This document shows positions 1 to 8,142 of a DNA stretch of 64,000 nt, in pieces (the stretch's first letter is position 1; every line of letters starts with the position of its first letter). A model generated the notes under the pieces. It worked only from the letters and a program-made list of their open reading frames with translations, had not been told where the DNA came from and made no database searches. The translations under genes and the position numbers were made by a program. The DNA is from MPNO01 sp965200535 (GTDB taxonomy: Bacteria > Pseudomonadota > Alphaproteobacteria > MPNO01). The stretch covers positions 1,364,001-1,428,000 of the forward strand of contig CBDAUF010000001.1 of NCBI GenBank assembly GCA_965200535.1. The letters run 5' to 3'.

Positions 1-18
1 TAGTCGGGGACGGCGGCG

Positions 19-1077
19 ATGAGCAGGCGGTGGGGCCTGTTTGCGGTTATCTGGTTGTTGATCCTGGCGACCATTTATGTCGCCGACCGGTTCGTGCGCG
101 ACGTGTTCCTGACCGGCGACCAACCGCGCGCCGTGACCCCGCGGGGCGATCTCGCGGCGTTCGAGCAATCGACTGTGCGGCTGTTCGAGGAGGCCTCGCC
201 CTCGGTGGTCTACATTTTCACCCGGAACCGGGGCGGCGGCGGCGCCGGCTCGGGTCTGGTGTGGGACAGCGTCGGCCATGTGGTCACCAACTTTCACGTC
301 GTCCGCGGCTCCGAGGGCGTTTCCGTCCGGCTCGACGACGGCGAGGCGGTGCAGGCGGCCGTCATCGGCACCGCGCCCGACTACGATCTCGCCGTGGTCC
401 GCCTGCGGGAAACGCGCGGCAGCATCCGGCCGATTCCGATCGGCACCTCGGGCGACCTGAAGGTGGGCCAGGCGGTGTTTGCCATCGGCAACCCGTTCGG
501 CCTCTCGCGGACCCTGACGACCGGCGTGATCAGTGCGCTCAACCGCAGCCTGCCGACCTCGAGCGACCGCGAGGTCCGCGGCGCGATCCAGACCGACGCC
601 GCCATCAATCCGGGAAATTCGGGCGGCCCGCTGCTCGATTCCGCGGGCCGGCTGATCGGCGTGAACACCGCGATCGTTTCGGACACCGGGACCGCGTCGG
701 GCATCGGCTTCGCGGTGCCGGTGGACGTCGTCAACCGCATCGTGCCGCGGCTGATCCGCGATGGAGCGGTGCCGCGGCCGGGCATCGGCATCGTGGTCAT
801 GGGCGAGGAAACCGCCGCGCGGCTGGGCGTGGCCGGGCTGGTCATCTCCCGCGTCCTGCCCGGATCGGAGGCCGAGAAGTCGGGGCTTCGGGCCGCCGAT
901 CTCAAACGGCGGGAGCTCGGCGATATCATCACGCGGGTCAACGGGGTCCCGGTTCGTTCGGTGCCGGAGTTCGCCTCCGAACTCGCCCAGGCCGGGATCG
1001 GCGCCCGGGTCGAGCTCACGGTGATCGGCCGCGGCGGCGCGCGTTCGGTGTGGGTGCGGGTGATGGACATTTCATGA
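19..1077 (+). CDS. HtrA/DegP-type serine protease with PDZ domain
   Basis: Membrane-anchored trypsin-fold serine protease of the HtrA (S1C) family, expected to act on misfolded proteins on the periplasmic side. Residues 7-22 form one hydrophobic segment, best read as an uncleaved signal anchor. The catalytic triad is visible: His93 in VTNFHVVRG, Asp123 in DYDLAVVRL and Ser201 in NPGNSGGPL. One PDZ domain fills the C-terminus (about 255-345, with GLVISRVLPGSEAEKSGL). At 352 residues with one PDZ it resembles DegS or short HtrA proteins rather than two-PDZ DegP. The ATG at 19 directly precedes the anchor. The Rieske gene follows after 14 bases, but no functional link is evident. The family call is secure; the target is unknown. 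Confidence 0.93.
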   Translation: MSRRWGLFAVIWLLILATIYVADRFVRDVFLTGDQPRAVTPRGDLAAFEQSTVRLFEEASPSVVYIFTRNRGGGGAGSGLVWDSVGHVVTNFHVVRGSEGVSVRLDDGEAVQAAVIGTAPDYDLAVVRLRETRGSIRPIPIGTSGDLKVGQAVFAIGNPFGLSRTLTTGVISALNRSLPTSSDREVRGAIQTDAAINPGNSGGPLLDSAGRLIGVNTAIVSDTGTASGIGFAVPVDVVNRIVPRLIRDGAVPRPGIGIVVMGEETAARLGVAGLVISRVLPGSEAEKSGLRAADLKRRELGDIITRVNGVPVRSVPEFASELAQAGIGARVELTVIGRGGARSVWVRVMDIS

Positions 1078-1091
1078 CGGGAGGCGGTGCG

Positions 1092-2135
1092 ATGTTCCTC
1101 AGGGACTACTGGTATGTCGCGGCGATCTCCGACGAGATCGGGGATACGCCGCTGGCGCGGACGTTTCTCGACGAACCGGTCGTCCTGTTCCGCACCCGGG
1201 ACGGGACGGTGGCGGCGCTCGAGGACCGTTGCTGCCACCGCCATCTGCCGCTTTCCCTGGGCGCGGTGGTCGGCGACCGGCTGCAATGCGGCTATCACGG
1301 GCTGCTCTACGACACCAACGGCGTTTGCGTCTCGGTTCCCGGCCAGTCCACCGTCCCGCCGGGCGCCCGCATCCGTTCCTATCCGGTCGCCGAGCGGTGG
1401 GGCTGGGTGTGGATCTGGATGGGCGATCCGGAGCGGGCGGATCGATCGCAGATCGAGGACTTTCACTGGCTCGACGATCCCGGCTGGCGAGCCGCGGGCT
1501 GCCGCATTCCGATCGGCTGCGACTACCGCCTCGGCATCGACAACCTGCTCGACCTCAGCCATTTGACCTATGTCCACCGCACCACGCTCGGCAACGCGGC
1601 GGTGGCCGAGGCGGCCGATGTCACGACCGAACGGCGCGGCGGCGGCGTCCGCGTCACGCGCTGGATGATCGACGTCCCGGCGCCGCCCATGTACCGCAAG
1701 CTGGTCGATTTCGGGACCAACATCGACCGCTGGCAGATCATCGATTTCTCGCCGCCCTGCTTCGTCAAGCTCGATCTCGGCGGCGCGCCGACCGGGACCG
1801 GGGCGCGCGGCGGAGACCGTTCAAGGGGCTTCGAACGGATGAGCCTGAACGCCCTGACCCCCGAGACCGAACGCTCGATCCACTATTTCTGGGCGGATGC
1901 GCACAATTTCGACATCGACAAGCCGGAAGTGACCCGCCTCCTGTTCGAGCAGGTCCGCGAGGCGTTCATGGAGGACAAGGCATTCCTCGAGGCGCAGCAG
2001 CGCGCCAACGACCGCGACTGCGGGCATCCGCCGGTCGACATCAATGCCGACGCCGGCGGGCTGGAGGCGAGGCGCATCCTCGACCGCCTGCTGGCGGAGG
2101 AGGCGGCGCGGCGCGGGGCAACGGATGTTCGCTGA
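1092..2135 (+). CDS. Rieske aromatic ring-hydroxylating oxygenase, VanA-like
   Basis: Oxygenase component of a Rieske non-haem iron system of the vanillate O-demethylase/phthalate oxygenase type, predicted to hydroxylate or demethylate an aromatic substrate using electrons from a separate reductase. The Rieske [2Fe-2S] ligands are Cys47-x-His49 and Cys66-x2-His69 (CGYHGL). The mononuclear iron site is the D-x2-H-x4-H motif in LLDLSHLTYVHR (His157, His162). The 347-residue length fits the family. The ATG at 1092 was chosen because the family N-terminus (MFLRDYWYVAA) begins there; the open frame runs further upstream only as a shadow of the protease. No reductase gene lies nearby, so the electron donor must be encoded elsewhere. 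The substrate cannot be told. Confidence 0.92.
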   Translation: MFLRDYWYVAAISDEIGDTPLARTFLDEPVVLFRTRDGTVAALEDRCCHRHLPLSLGAVVGDRLQCGYHGLLYDTNGVCVSVPGQSTVPPGARIRSYPVAERWGWVWIWMGDPERADRSQIEDFHWLDDPGWRAAGCRIPIGCDYRLGIDNLLDLSHLTYVHRTTLGNAAVAEAADVTTERRGGGVRVTRWMIDVPAPPMYRKLVDFGTNIDRWQIIDFSPPCFVKLDLGGAPTGTGARGGDRSRGFERMSLNALTPETERSIHYFWADAHNFDIDKPEVTRLLFEQVREAFMEDKAFLEAQQRANDRDCGHPPVDINADAGGLEARRILDRLLAEEAARRGATDVR

Positions 2136-2149
2136 CCGGGAGGACCCGC

Positions 2150-3118
2150 CTATTCGAGCCAGCGCCGGTGGTGCCACCACCAGAGATCGGGGCGGTCGCG
2201 GATCCAGTCCTCGAACACGCCGTTGATCGCTGCGACGACGGCCCTGACATCGGCCTTCGCGTCGCCGGTCGGCCGGACGGCGATGGGCCGGCAAACCTCG
2301 ATGCGGAAATGCGCGTGCGGCTCGCGCACCACCCGCACCGGCACGATCGGCAGGCCGTGCTTCAGGGCCAGTTTGGCGAACGTCGTGGTCGTCAGCGCAT
2401 CGCGCCCGAACAGGGGCACCGGGATGCCGCCGCGGAACCTCCGGTCCATCAGGACGGCCACAGAGCCGCCGCGGCGGATGGCGGAAAGAAGCATGCGGAT
2501 GCCCCGGCGGTCTCTCGGCACCCACGCGTAGCCGCGCTTGGCGCGCAAGGACTGGAGAATCTCGTTGGTGAGCGGGTTGCTCAACGGGCGGTGAAGGGTG
2601 GTGAGATCGACGCCCGCCCGCTCGGCGGGCAGCCCGGCGAGTTCGAAATTGCCGTAATGGGCGCTGACGACGATGATGGGGCCGTCCGTCGGCAGCGTCT
2701 TGCCGGGGCCGAGATAGGAGACGATGCGGACCCGGCCGGGGTAGCGCGCGCCGATGTCGTGGACATGCGGAAGTTCGCCGACGATGCATCCGATATTGCG
2801 CCACATTCCGGCGATGATGCGGCGCACCTCGCGGTCGGAGATGCCGGGAAAGGCGGCTTCGATATTGTCCTTGGCGATGCGTGCGTTCGAGGTCATCGCC
2901 AGACCGGCGATGCGGCCGAGACAGCCGCCGACGAACGATGCGGCCCTGATGCCGAGGAGGCGGAACCCGCAGAGGAGCAGCCGGATCAGGCCCGCCTTTA
3001 CCGACGCACCGATCCCCGGCGGCGGCGCAGTACGGCTGCCGCCCGGCTTCGGGGAGGAATGCGGTCCATCCCGGGCGGCGGCCGGAGATGCCTCGCCTGT
3101 TCGCGCTCCCGGGATCAG
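2150..3118 (-). CDS. LpxL/HtrB-family lipid A (lysophospholipid) acyltransferase, start uncertain
   Basis: Inner-membrane acyltransferase of the lauroyl/myristoyl lipid A family. The HxxxxE motif appears as AHYGNFELAG, followed by the family pattern VAVLMDRRFRGG and the C-terminal WIRDRPDLWWWHHRRW. The family-like N-terminal helix begins around 2990 (KAGLIRLLLCGFRLLGIR), but there is no ATG, GTG or TTG in frame between there and the glyoxalase gene. The candidates are a CTG at 3118 that overlaps the upstream TGA, another non-standard codon nearby, or an ATG at 2896 that would delete the first helix. A frameshift is also possible, since an ATG at 3069 lies in another frame. I give the outer limit; the protein family is solid but the start is not. 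Confidence 0.72.
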   Translation of the reverse strand: MIPGARTGEASPAAARDGPHSSPKPGGSRTAPPPGIGASVKAGLIRLLLCGFRLLGIRAASFVGGCLGRIAGLAMTSNARIAKDNIEAAFPGISDREVRRIIAGMWRNIGCIVGELPHVHDIGARYPGRVRIVSYLGPGKTLPTDGPIIVVSAHYGNFELAGLPAERAGVDLTTLHRPLSNPLTNEILQSLRAKRGYAWVPRDRRGIRMLLSAIRRGGSVAVLMDRRFRGGIPVPLFGRDALTTTTFAKLALKHGLPIVPVRVVREPHAHFRIEVCRPIAVRPTGDAKADVRAVVAAINGVFEDWIRDRPDLWWWHHRRWLE

Positions 3119-3510
3119 GCTGCGCCCTTGTAGCTTGTCAGGTCGATAATCTCCAGGACGTTGCCGTCCGGATCGTGGAAATAGGCGCGCGGGCCGTTGA
3201 CGGCGCCGCCCTGGCGGTCTTCCTCGAACAGGATATCGACGCCGCCCGACCGCAGCGCGTCCAGAGCCGGCGCGTAGTCCTCGCTGTCGACGACAAAGGC
3301 GTGGTGTACATCCGCTTCCCGGGCCGTCGAAATCGGCTTGTCGACACGCGCCAGGATCACGCAATCCCCCGCCGAATCGAGAAACACCATGCCGCGCTCG
3401 TGATCGCTCTGGACCACCGCGAGGCCGAGTTTTTCCGTGTAGAACGCCTCGGCGCGGCGGGTGTCGGTAACCGGGATCGTGAAATGGGCGATCCCCCTGG
3501 TCCTGATCAT
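3115..3510 (-). CDS. VOC-family (glyoxalase/bleomycin-resistance fold) protein
   Basis: A 131-residue single-domain vicinal-oxygen-chelate protein. The N-terminus (MIRTRGIAHFTIPVTDTRRAE) is the usual first beta strand with the metal-ligand His. The C-terminal strand AYFHDPDGNVLEIIDL carries the typical Glu. Members may be lyases, isomerases, dioxygenases or antibiotic-binding proteins; nothing here picks one. The ATG at 3510 starts exactly at the fold; the longer open frame upstream is a shadow of the GFA gene. It follows the GFA gene on the same strand after 10 bases, so the two are probably co-transcribed, possibly with the acyltransferase downstream. Confidence 0.85.
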   Translation of the reverse strand: MIRTRGIAHFTIPVTDTRRAEAFYTEKLGLAVVQSDHERGMVFLDSAGDCVILARVDKPISTAREADVHHAFVVDSEDYAPALDALRSGGVDILFEEDRQGGAVNGPRAYFHDPDGNVLEIIDLTSYKGAA

Positions 3511-3520
3511 GGGCCGGTCC

Positions 3521-4036
3521 TTATCCGTCTTCCGGGGCCGTCTGGTCCTCCTCGTAGAGGCCCCGGTCGCGATGCCATTGTTCGATGCCGCCGTCGGGAT
3601 AGTAGGTGTACCGGGTGTGTTCGGGTCCGTCGGGGACCGGCACCCAGTCGGGCTTGTAGCCCAGCATGTTGTGGTTGGTCTCTTCCGCCCGGGGCAGCGG
3701 GGTGTCGATCGCCGTCGCGCAGGGATAGACGAACTCGGCATAGTTCGGATTGTAAATCCACAGCGGCGTTCCGCAAATCTTGCAGAAATGGCGCCGCGAA
3801 TAGCCGAGCCCGTCGGCGTCGTAGGCGCCCCGGTGGTTGTTGGCCGAGCGGTAGACCGTGATGTTGTCGCCGCCGGTCACCTCGAGGGTCGCATACTCGC
3901 CCATGATGTTGATGGAATACCCGCCGCCGCCCGTCTTGCGGCACTTGGAACAGTAGCAGCGGTTGAACGGGTAGGGCGTCCGCGTGTCGACGGTAAAGGT
4001 TACGGCGCCGCAATGGCAGGAGCCCTCGAGCTTCAT
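3521..4036 (-). CDS. GFA/CENP-V fold zinc protein
   Basis: A 171-residue protein of the glutathione-dependent formaldehyde-activating enzyme (GFA/CENP-V) fold. The zinc cysteines are clear: CHCG near residue 8, CYCSKCRKTGG near 28, and FCKICGTPLW near 85. Family members bind zinc and some handle S-hydroxymethylglutathione, but most are uncharacterised, so catalysis is not claimed. The start at 4036 gives the canonical opening MKLEGSCHCGAVTF. It is the first gene of a minus-strand run GFA-VOC-acyltransferase. Upstream lies a stretch of over 600 bases with no gene. Confidence 0.88.
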   Translation of the reverse strand: MKLEGSCHCGAVTFTVDTRTPYPFNRCYCSKCRKTGGGGYSINIMGEYATLEVTGGDNITVYRSANNHRGAYDADGLGYSRRHFCKICGTPLWIYNPNYAEFVYPCATAIDTPLPRAEETNHNMLGYKPDWVPVPDGPEHTRYTYYPDGGIEQWHRDRGLYEEDQTAPEDG

Positions 4037-4650
4037 CGCAGATCCCCTCTCCCTTGCCCCGGCGGGCGCGCCGTCGGCCGGCCGGCAAAACGTGGCACGG
4101 GCCGCGGTCCGGCGCAAGCTGCGGGCTCGGTTGTATGAACCAAAACGCTGCGTGCGATGCAAGCGCGCGCGGCAGTTCGCACACACCACGCACCGGCGAC
4201 ATCGGCGAAGGGCCGCGCGGGTCGACCCGTTACCGCGACGCATCGAGAACCGCCGCACATGTTCCCCGAGTTCCGGCGGCCATCGCGCACATGTCCCCTC
4301 GGCGCAGCCGAGGGCCGCAAGGCGGCGGCGCGGGTCACCGGCGGCCGTCTCGACGGCTAGACGGATACCGGCGGCTGCCGCGGCGGCACCGCCAAGCCAG
4401 TCAGCCGCGATGTGCGGTGGACGACAGGCGGGGCAGACCCCGAGACCTCGCCAAGTTCGCCCGCGAATGCTTCGCACCGCTAGGCGGCGTCGAACTGGAG
4501 CTTCCCACACGCGCCGCGATGCGCGATGCGCCGGACTTCTCCTGAGCCGCCCGGGATGTATGTCATTGACACCGACATGGCGTCCGAGCTGATGCGGCCT
4601 TCTCGTATATAATTCCCTTCGTTTCGCGGCAGGCAAGAGCGGAGGATGCT
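4037..4650. other. 614-base gene-free stretch, possible promoter at its right end
   Basis: Divergent spacer between the GFA gene (minus) and a small secreted-protein gene (plus). The open frames in it are arginine-rich high-GC shadows without family motifs. The right end turns AT-richer and carries an exact TATAAT at 4608-4613, about 40 bases before the GTG start at 4651. A TTGACA at 4566-4571 is too far away to be its -35 partner. I see no RNA gene or repeat. The -10 call is tentative. Confidence 0.4.
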
Positions 4651-5028
4651 GTGAGGGGAACGCTTCTGGCTGCGTGTGTGCTGCTGACGGTGGACGGGGC
4701 GGCGGCAGAAAGCGCCAAACCTGTTCTACACTTCGTGTGCGTGTTCGAAAGGTATGTCTCACCCGAGACGGGCCGGCTTTCCCGCGCGGCGGATCCCCTA
4801 CGCTTCGAATTCACAGTGGACAAAGCCGGCCGCGCTTTCGCGGTTGGGCGCGACGTCTACCCCGTCAAGGTAATCACTGGAGACAGCGGCGTAACCTTTC
4901 TGGAAGTACTGGCGACAGGCGCCGTTCAGACGACCACAGTGAACGCGCGAGGAAAAGCGGTACATAGTCGCCACACCATCCTTTTTGGCGAGTTGGTTCC
5001 CACTCAGTACTATGGCATCTGCGAGTGA
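4651..5028 (+). CDS. Small secreted hypothetical protein A
   Basis: A 125-residue protein I do not recognise. It starts with a cleavable-looking signal peptide (RGTLLAACVLLTVDGAAAES, cleavage near AAA-ES), so it should be exported. The mature part is about 105 residues with two cysteines, one near its start and one in the final CE, which could form a disulfide. GTG is taken as the start because GGAGG sits at a good distance upstream (GCGGAGGATGCTGTG). The next gene begins 7 bases after its stop, also with a signal peptide, so the two look like an operon. GC content is lower than in the surroundings. Confidence 0.6.
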   Translation: MRGTLLAACVLLTVDGAAAESAKPVLHFVCVFERYVSPETGRLSRAADPLRFEFTVDKAGRAFAVGRDVYPVKVITGDSGVTFLEVLATGAVQTTTVNARGKAVHSRHTILFGELVPTQYYGICE

Positions 5029-5035
5029 GGGCGCT

Positions 5036-5359
5036 ATGCGAAAACTGCTATTGGCCGTCTCCGTGCTGGCGGTCCTCGACGGCACGGCAACCGCCGGTGA
5101 GGTGATCTGCGGTAAGGACTGGATTTCGTTCCAGCCGTTGAGCCCGGAGGCATTCAGCGAAGAACCGGGCTTGAATTCCTATCTGGTGCGGAAGGCCGAT
5201 ATCCGCCGGGGGAGCGCTGCGACCCGCGGCCCACTATCGCAGTTCGGCTACCTGACGATCACGCCGTTAGAAGGCGACGCGCGCAAGACCGGTGAATACA
5301 GGGTCACGCGGGCGGCCTATCTGGAAATCCGGGCGTGCTTGATGCAAGGTGCGCGCTAA
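5036..5359 (+). CDS. Small secreted hypothetical protein B
   Basis: A 107-residue protein of unknown function. It has a clear signal peptide (MRKLLLAVSVLAVLDGTATA) followed by GEVICGKDW, so the mature protein starts with a nearby cysteine and has a second one near its end (IRACLMQ). This two-cysteine plan mirrors that of the gene 7 bases upstream, although no strong sequence similarity is visible between the two mature parts. The ATG at 5036 starts right at the signal peptide, and GAGTGAGG lies just before it. A pair of exported partners is the simplest reading. Confidence 0.6.
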   Translation: MRKLLLAVSVLAVLDGTATAGEVICGKDWISFQPLSPEAFSEEPGLNSYLVRKADIRRGSAATRGPLSQFGYLTITPLEGDARKTGEYRVTRAAYLEIRACLMQGAR

Positions 5360-5406
5360 CCCTTCAAGCCTCGCCGCACGAAACGGCCGTTCCGGGATGA
5401 TCGAAA

Positions 5407-6204
5407 ATGAGTGAACGAGAAGCAATCGTTGCATTTGTTAACCATCTCGGAATTCTCACGGGTCATTCGAACTTGTCAGTGGACTGTTGGCCGGACAAGA
5501 AAAACAGAACAGGACAGGAAATCGATGCAATTGCAGGTCACTTGGCGATCGAACATACAAGCGTAGACAGTATCGCGAAGCAGCGACAGATCAATGATTG
5601 GTATTTGCGGGTAGTTAAGGGTTTGGATCAAGTTATAAAGAATCACGTCGATTGCGGGCTTACCATTAAATTAGAGTTTCTCGCCATTGGGAGAGGAATG
5701 GATTGGAACGGTATTCGCAACGATATTCGAAACTGGATTGTCAACGATGCACCTACTCTAGGAAACGGAAATCACAAAATAGACCTTCCTACATCTACAC
5801 CCATTGAGTATCCAATTGCAATGCATGTCTGGAAGGAGCCAGAACCTCATATTGTTGGTTTTGCTCGGTTCGAGCCTGAAGACGATACTTTGCCTTCACG
5901 CATAAGGAAGCTTCTAGACAAGAAGGCAAAGAAATTGAGAAGGTATCAGGAATCATCGTTCAAGACCATAATATTGTTCGAAAACGACGACATCGCTCTC
6001 ATGAATGAAAGCAAGATTCTAGATGCAGTTCGAGAAGCGTACCCAGATGGACTTCCACAAGGAGTGGATGAAATCTGGTTCGCCGACACGGCCATACCGG
6101 ACAAGCCACATTTTTACGACTTTACGACGAAAATCTTGAATGGGGCGACCAGCCATCGCCTGCGCGATGATACTTCTGACTTTGTCGGCCGCTCGACCAA
6201 CTGA
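5407..6204 (+). CDS. AT-rich hypothetical protein, possible PD-(D/E)XK-like fold
   Basis: A 265-residue protein I do not recognise. Its base composition is unlike everything else here: two 60-base lines counted by eye hold 29 and 24 G+C, against the strongly GC-rich neighbours. It also uses codons such as TTA, ATA and AGA freely, so recent transfer is likely. Residues 37-53 (QEIDAIAGHLAIEHTSV) place Asp40 and Glu49-x-Thr51 with the spacing of a PD-(D/E)XK nuclease core in which Lys is replaced. That is only a pattern match. No signal peptide or membrane segment is seen. No ribosome site of note precedes the ATG, and no methylase, integrase or toxin partner lies alongside. Confidence 0.7.
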   Translation: MSEREAIVAFVNHLGILTGHSNLSVDCWPDKKNRTGQEIDAIAGHLAIEHTSVDSIAKQRQINDWYLRVVKGLDQVIKNHVDCGLTIKLEFLAIGRGMDWNGIRNDIRNWIVNDAPTLGNGNHKIDLPTSTPIEYPIAMHVWKEPEPHIVGFARFEPEDDTLPSRIRKLLDKKAKKLRRYQESSFKTIILFENDDIALMNESKILDAVREAYPDGLPQGVDEIWFADTAIPDKPHFYDFTTKILNGATSHRLRDDTSDFVGRSTN

Positions 6205-6322
6205 TTGTCGGCACGGTGAGCGTAGCCCGCCGTGGTCCGATGCGGCCTAACAGACTGATATCAAGCGGAATTCGTACGTTGAAGGCCGGTGGGCCGCACG
6301 CACTCCAGGCATCCCGGATGCG

Positions 6323-7624
6323 TCAGTTGTAGAGCACGCCCGGGAGCCACAGCGCGAGCTGTGGAAACAGCAGCAGGAGGACGATCAGCGCCGCGTCGGC
6401 CGCTAGGAACGGCACGATGCCGCGGAACACCGTGCCGAGGGCGACGTCCGGTAGCTGCGCCCGGATGACGAAGATGTTGAGGCCGACCGGCGGGGTGATC
6501 AGCCCGACCTCGACGACGACGACCATCAGGATCCCGTACCATACCGGGTCGTAGCCGAGGGCAGTCACGATGGGCAGGAAAACCGGCACGGTGACCAGAA
6601 TGATCGCCACCGCGTCGAGGACGCAACCGAGGATGATGTAGAAGACCAGGATGATCGTGATCACCGCCCACGGCGCGAGCTCGAAGAACTCGATGAGCTC
6701 GACGAGCGCCACCGGGAGCCGGGTCTGGACGACGAAATAGGCGAAGATCCAGGCGCCGGTGATGATGAACAGCAGCATCGCCGTGGTCCGCAGCGTCTCG
6801 TCGAGCGACTCGACGAAGGCGCGCCACGTGAACCCGCCGGAGGCGAAGGCGATGACGATGGCGGCGAACGAGGCGACGCCCGCCGCCTCGGTCGGGCTGA
6901 ACCAGCCGGTGTAGATTCCCCCGACGGCGAGGCCGAACAGCACCGCGAGCTTCCACATCGAGGCCGCGGCGCGCCATCGTTCGCGCCAGTCGAGGCGCGG
7001 CCCGGCCGGCGCCCATTCGGGCCGCAGCCGGGCGATCACCCAGATCACCACCATGAAGAGGAGTGCGAGCAGCACCCCGGGAATCATGCCGGCGGCGAAC
7101 AGGGCGGGCACCGACTCCTCGGCGGCGAGCGCATAGATCACCATGATCACCGAGGGCGGGATCAGGATGCCGAGGGTGCCGCCGACCGCGACCGAACCCG
7201 TCGCAAGGCGCTCGTCGTAGCCGTAGCGCCGCATCTCCGGGACCGCGATCTGGGTAAATGTCGCCGCGGTGGCGAGCGAGGAGCCGCTGATCGCGGAAAA
7301 CCCGGCGCAGGCGCCGATGGTCGCCATCGGCAGGGCGCCGCGGCGCCCGGCGAACAGCGCGTTGGCGGCGGTAAAGAGTTCCTGCGACATGCCGGACCGG
7401 GTCGCCACCGCACCCATCAGGATAAACAGCGGCAGCACCGAAAAGGCGTACTGGGTCAGCGAATACGGGGTTTCCCCGAAAACGATGAAGGCGCGCTCCC
7501 AGCCGTCGATCGCGGCGTAGCCGGCCAGCCCCACCAAACCCATCGCGGCGCCGAGCGGCACCCTGAGCAGGGTCAGCAGGACCAGGGCGAGGATGCCGAG
7601 GCCGCCGATTTCCTGGCTTGTCAT
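6323..7624 (-). CDS. dctM: TRAP transporter large permease, DctM-type
   Basis: The 433-residue, roughly 12-helix permease of a tripartite ATP-independent periplasmic transporter, which moves a solute by sodium symport after delivery by the binding protein. Family signatures include GACAGFSAISGSSLATAATF, the IPPSVIMVIYA loop and the late LITPPVGLNIFVI. Its ATG overlaps the stop of the small permease gene by 4 bases (7621-7624), so translation is coupled. It is the last gene of dctP-dctQ-dctM. The substrate class is an organic acid or amide-like anion; the sequence does not say which. Confidence 0.95.
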   Translation of the reverse strand: MTSQEIGGLGILALVLLTLLRVPLGAAMGLVGLAGYAAIDGWERAFIVFGETPYSLTQYAFSVLPLFILMGAVATRSGMSQELFTAANALFAGRRGALPMATIGACAGFSAISGSSLATAATFTQIAVPEMRRYGYDERLATGSVAVGGTLGILIPPSVIMVIYALAAEESVPALFAAGMIPGVLLALLFMVVIWVIARLRPEWAPAGPRLDWRERWRAAASMWKLAVLFGLAVGGIYTGWFSPTEAAGVASFAAIVIAFASGGFTWRAFVESLDETLRTTAMLLFIITGAWIFAYFVVQTRLPVALVELIEFFELAPWAVITIILVFYIILGCVLDAVAIILVTVPVFLPIVTALGYDPVWYGILMVVVVEVGLITPPVGLNIFVIRAQLPDVALGTVFRGIVPFLAADAALIVLLLLFPQLALWLPGVLYN

Positions 7625-8106
7625 TCGGCGCGCCCGAGCACGGACGAGACCTCGCGCAGGAACACGACCAGCACGGCGATCACGGCGAAGGCGAACCCCG
7701 CGAGGACCAGCGAAGCCTTCCAGATCAGCGGCAGGTGGAGGTCGATGGTGACATCGTTGAACGCGATGAACTCGCGCGCCGGCTGCAGCATGTGCCAGGT
7801 CAGCAGGGCGACGAACCCGAGCGCAACGAAGGTCCCGATCAGCTTGAGCCAGCGGACCGCGGCGGGCGGCACGATCTGGTCGATCAGTTCGATCGTGATG
7901 TGCTGGTCGCGCAGGAAGACCTCGGGAATGGCGAGGAACGCGGCGCCGGCGAGAAGCAGTTCGATGATCTCGTAGGTGCCGAAGATCGGCGCGTTGAGGC
8001 CCGACCGAAGCCCCACATCGATGACGTTGAGCGCCATCATGGCGAGCAGGAAGAGCGCGGCGACGCGGGTCAGAAGCCGCGCCGCCGCCAGGGCAAGATC
8101 CTGCAT
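7621..8106 (-). CDS. dctQ: TRAP transporter small permease, DctQ-type
   Basis: A 161-residue, four-helix small membrane subunit that pairs with DctM. The family pattern is present: an N-terminal helix ending in VIDVGLR, then EIIELLLAGAAFLAIPEVFL, then RDQHITIELIDQIVP. It lies 36 bases downstream of dctP, separated by a small GC hairpin, and overlaps dctM by 4 bases. It has no known catalytic residues and acts as the partner subunit. Confidence 0.93.
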   Translation of the reverse strand: MQDLALAAARLLTRVAALFLLAMMALNVIDVGLRSGLNAPIFGTYEIIELLLAGAAFLAIPEVFLRDQHITIELIDQIVPPAAVRWLKLIGTFVALGFVALLTWHMLQPAREFIAFNDVTIDLHLPLIWKASLVLAGFAFAVIAVLVVFLREVSSVLGRAE

Positions 8107-8107
8107 C

Positions 8108-8122
8108 GGCGGCCCTGCCGCC
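8108..8122 (-). terminator. Short GC hairpin between dctP and dctQ
   Basis: Perfect inverted repeat GGCGGC-CCT-GCCGCC in the gap between dctP and dctQ. There is no T-run, so it is not a classical terminator. In binding-protein operons such intercistronic hairpins usually stabilise the upstream mRNA and lower expression of the membrane genes. That role is inferred here. Confidence 0.4.
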
Positions 8123-8142
8123 TGTCTGCGGCTCTCGGTCCG

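Noticed and set aside
4054..4545. Open frames in the spacer after the GFA gene
   Set aside because: Arginine- and proline-rich translations in several frames at once, no ribosome site and no family pattern.
4566..4613. TTGACA at 4566 and TATAAT at 4608 as one promoter
   Set aside because: The spacer is 36 bases, about twice the workable length; only the -10 element is kept as tentative.
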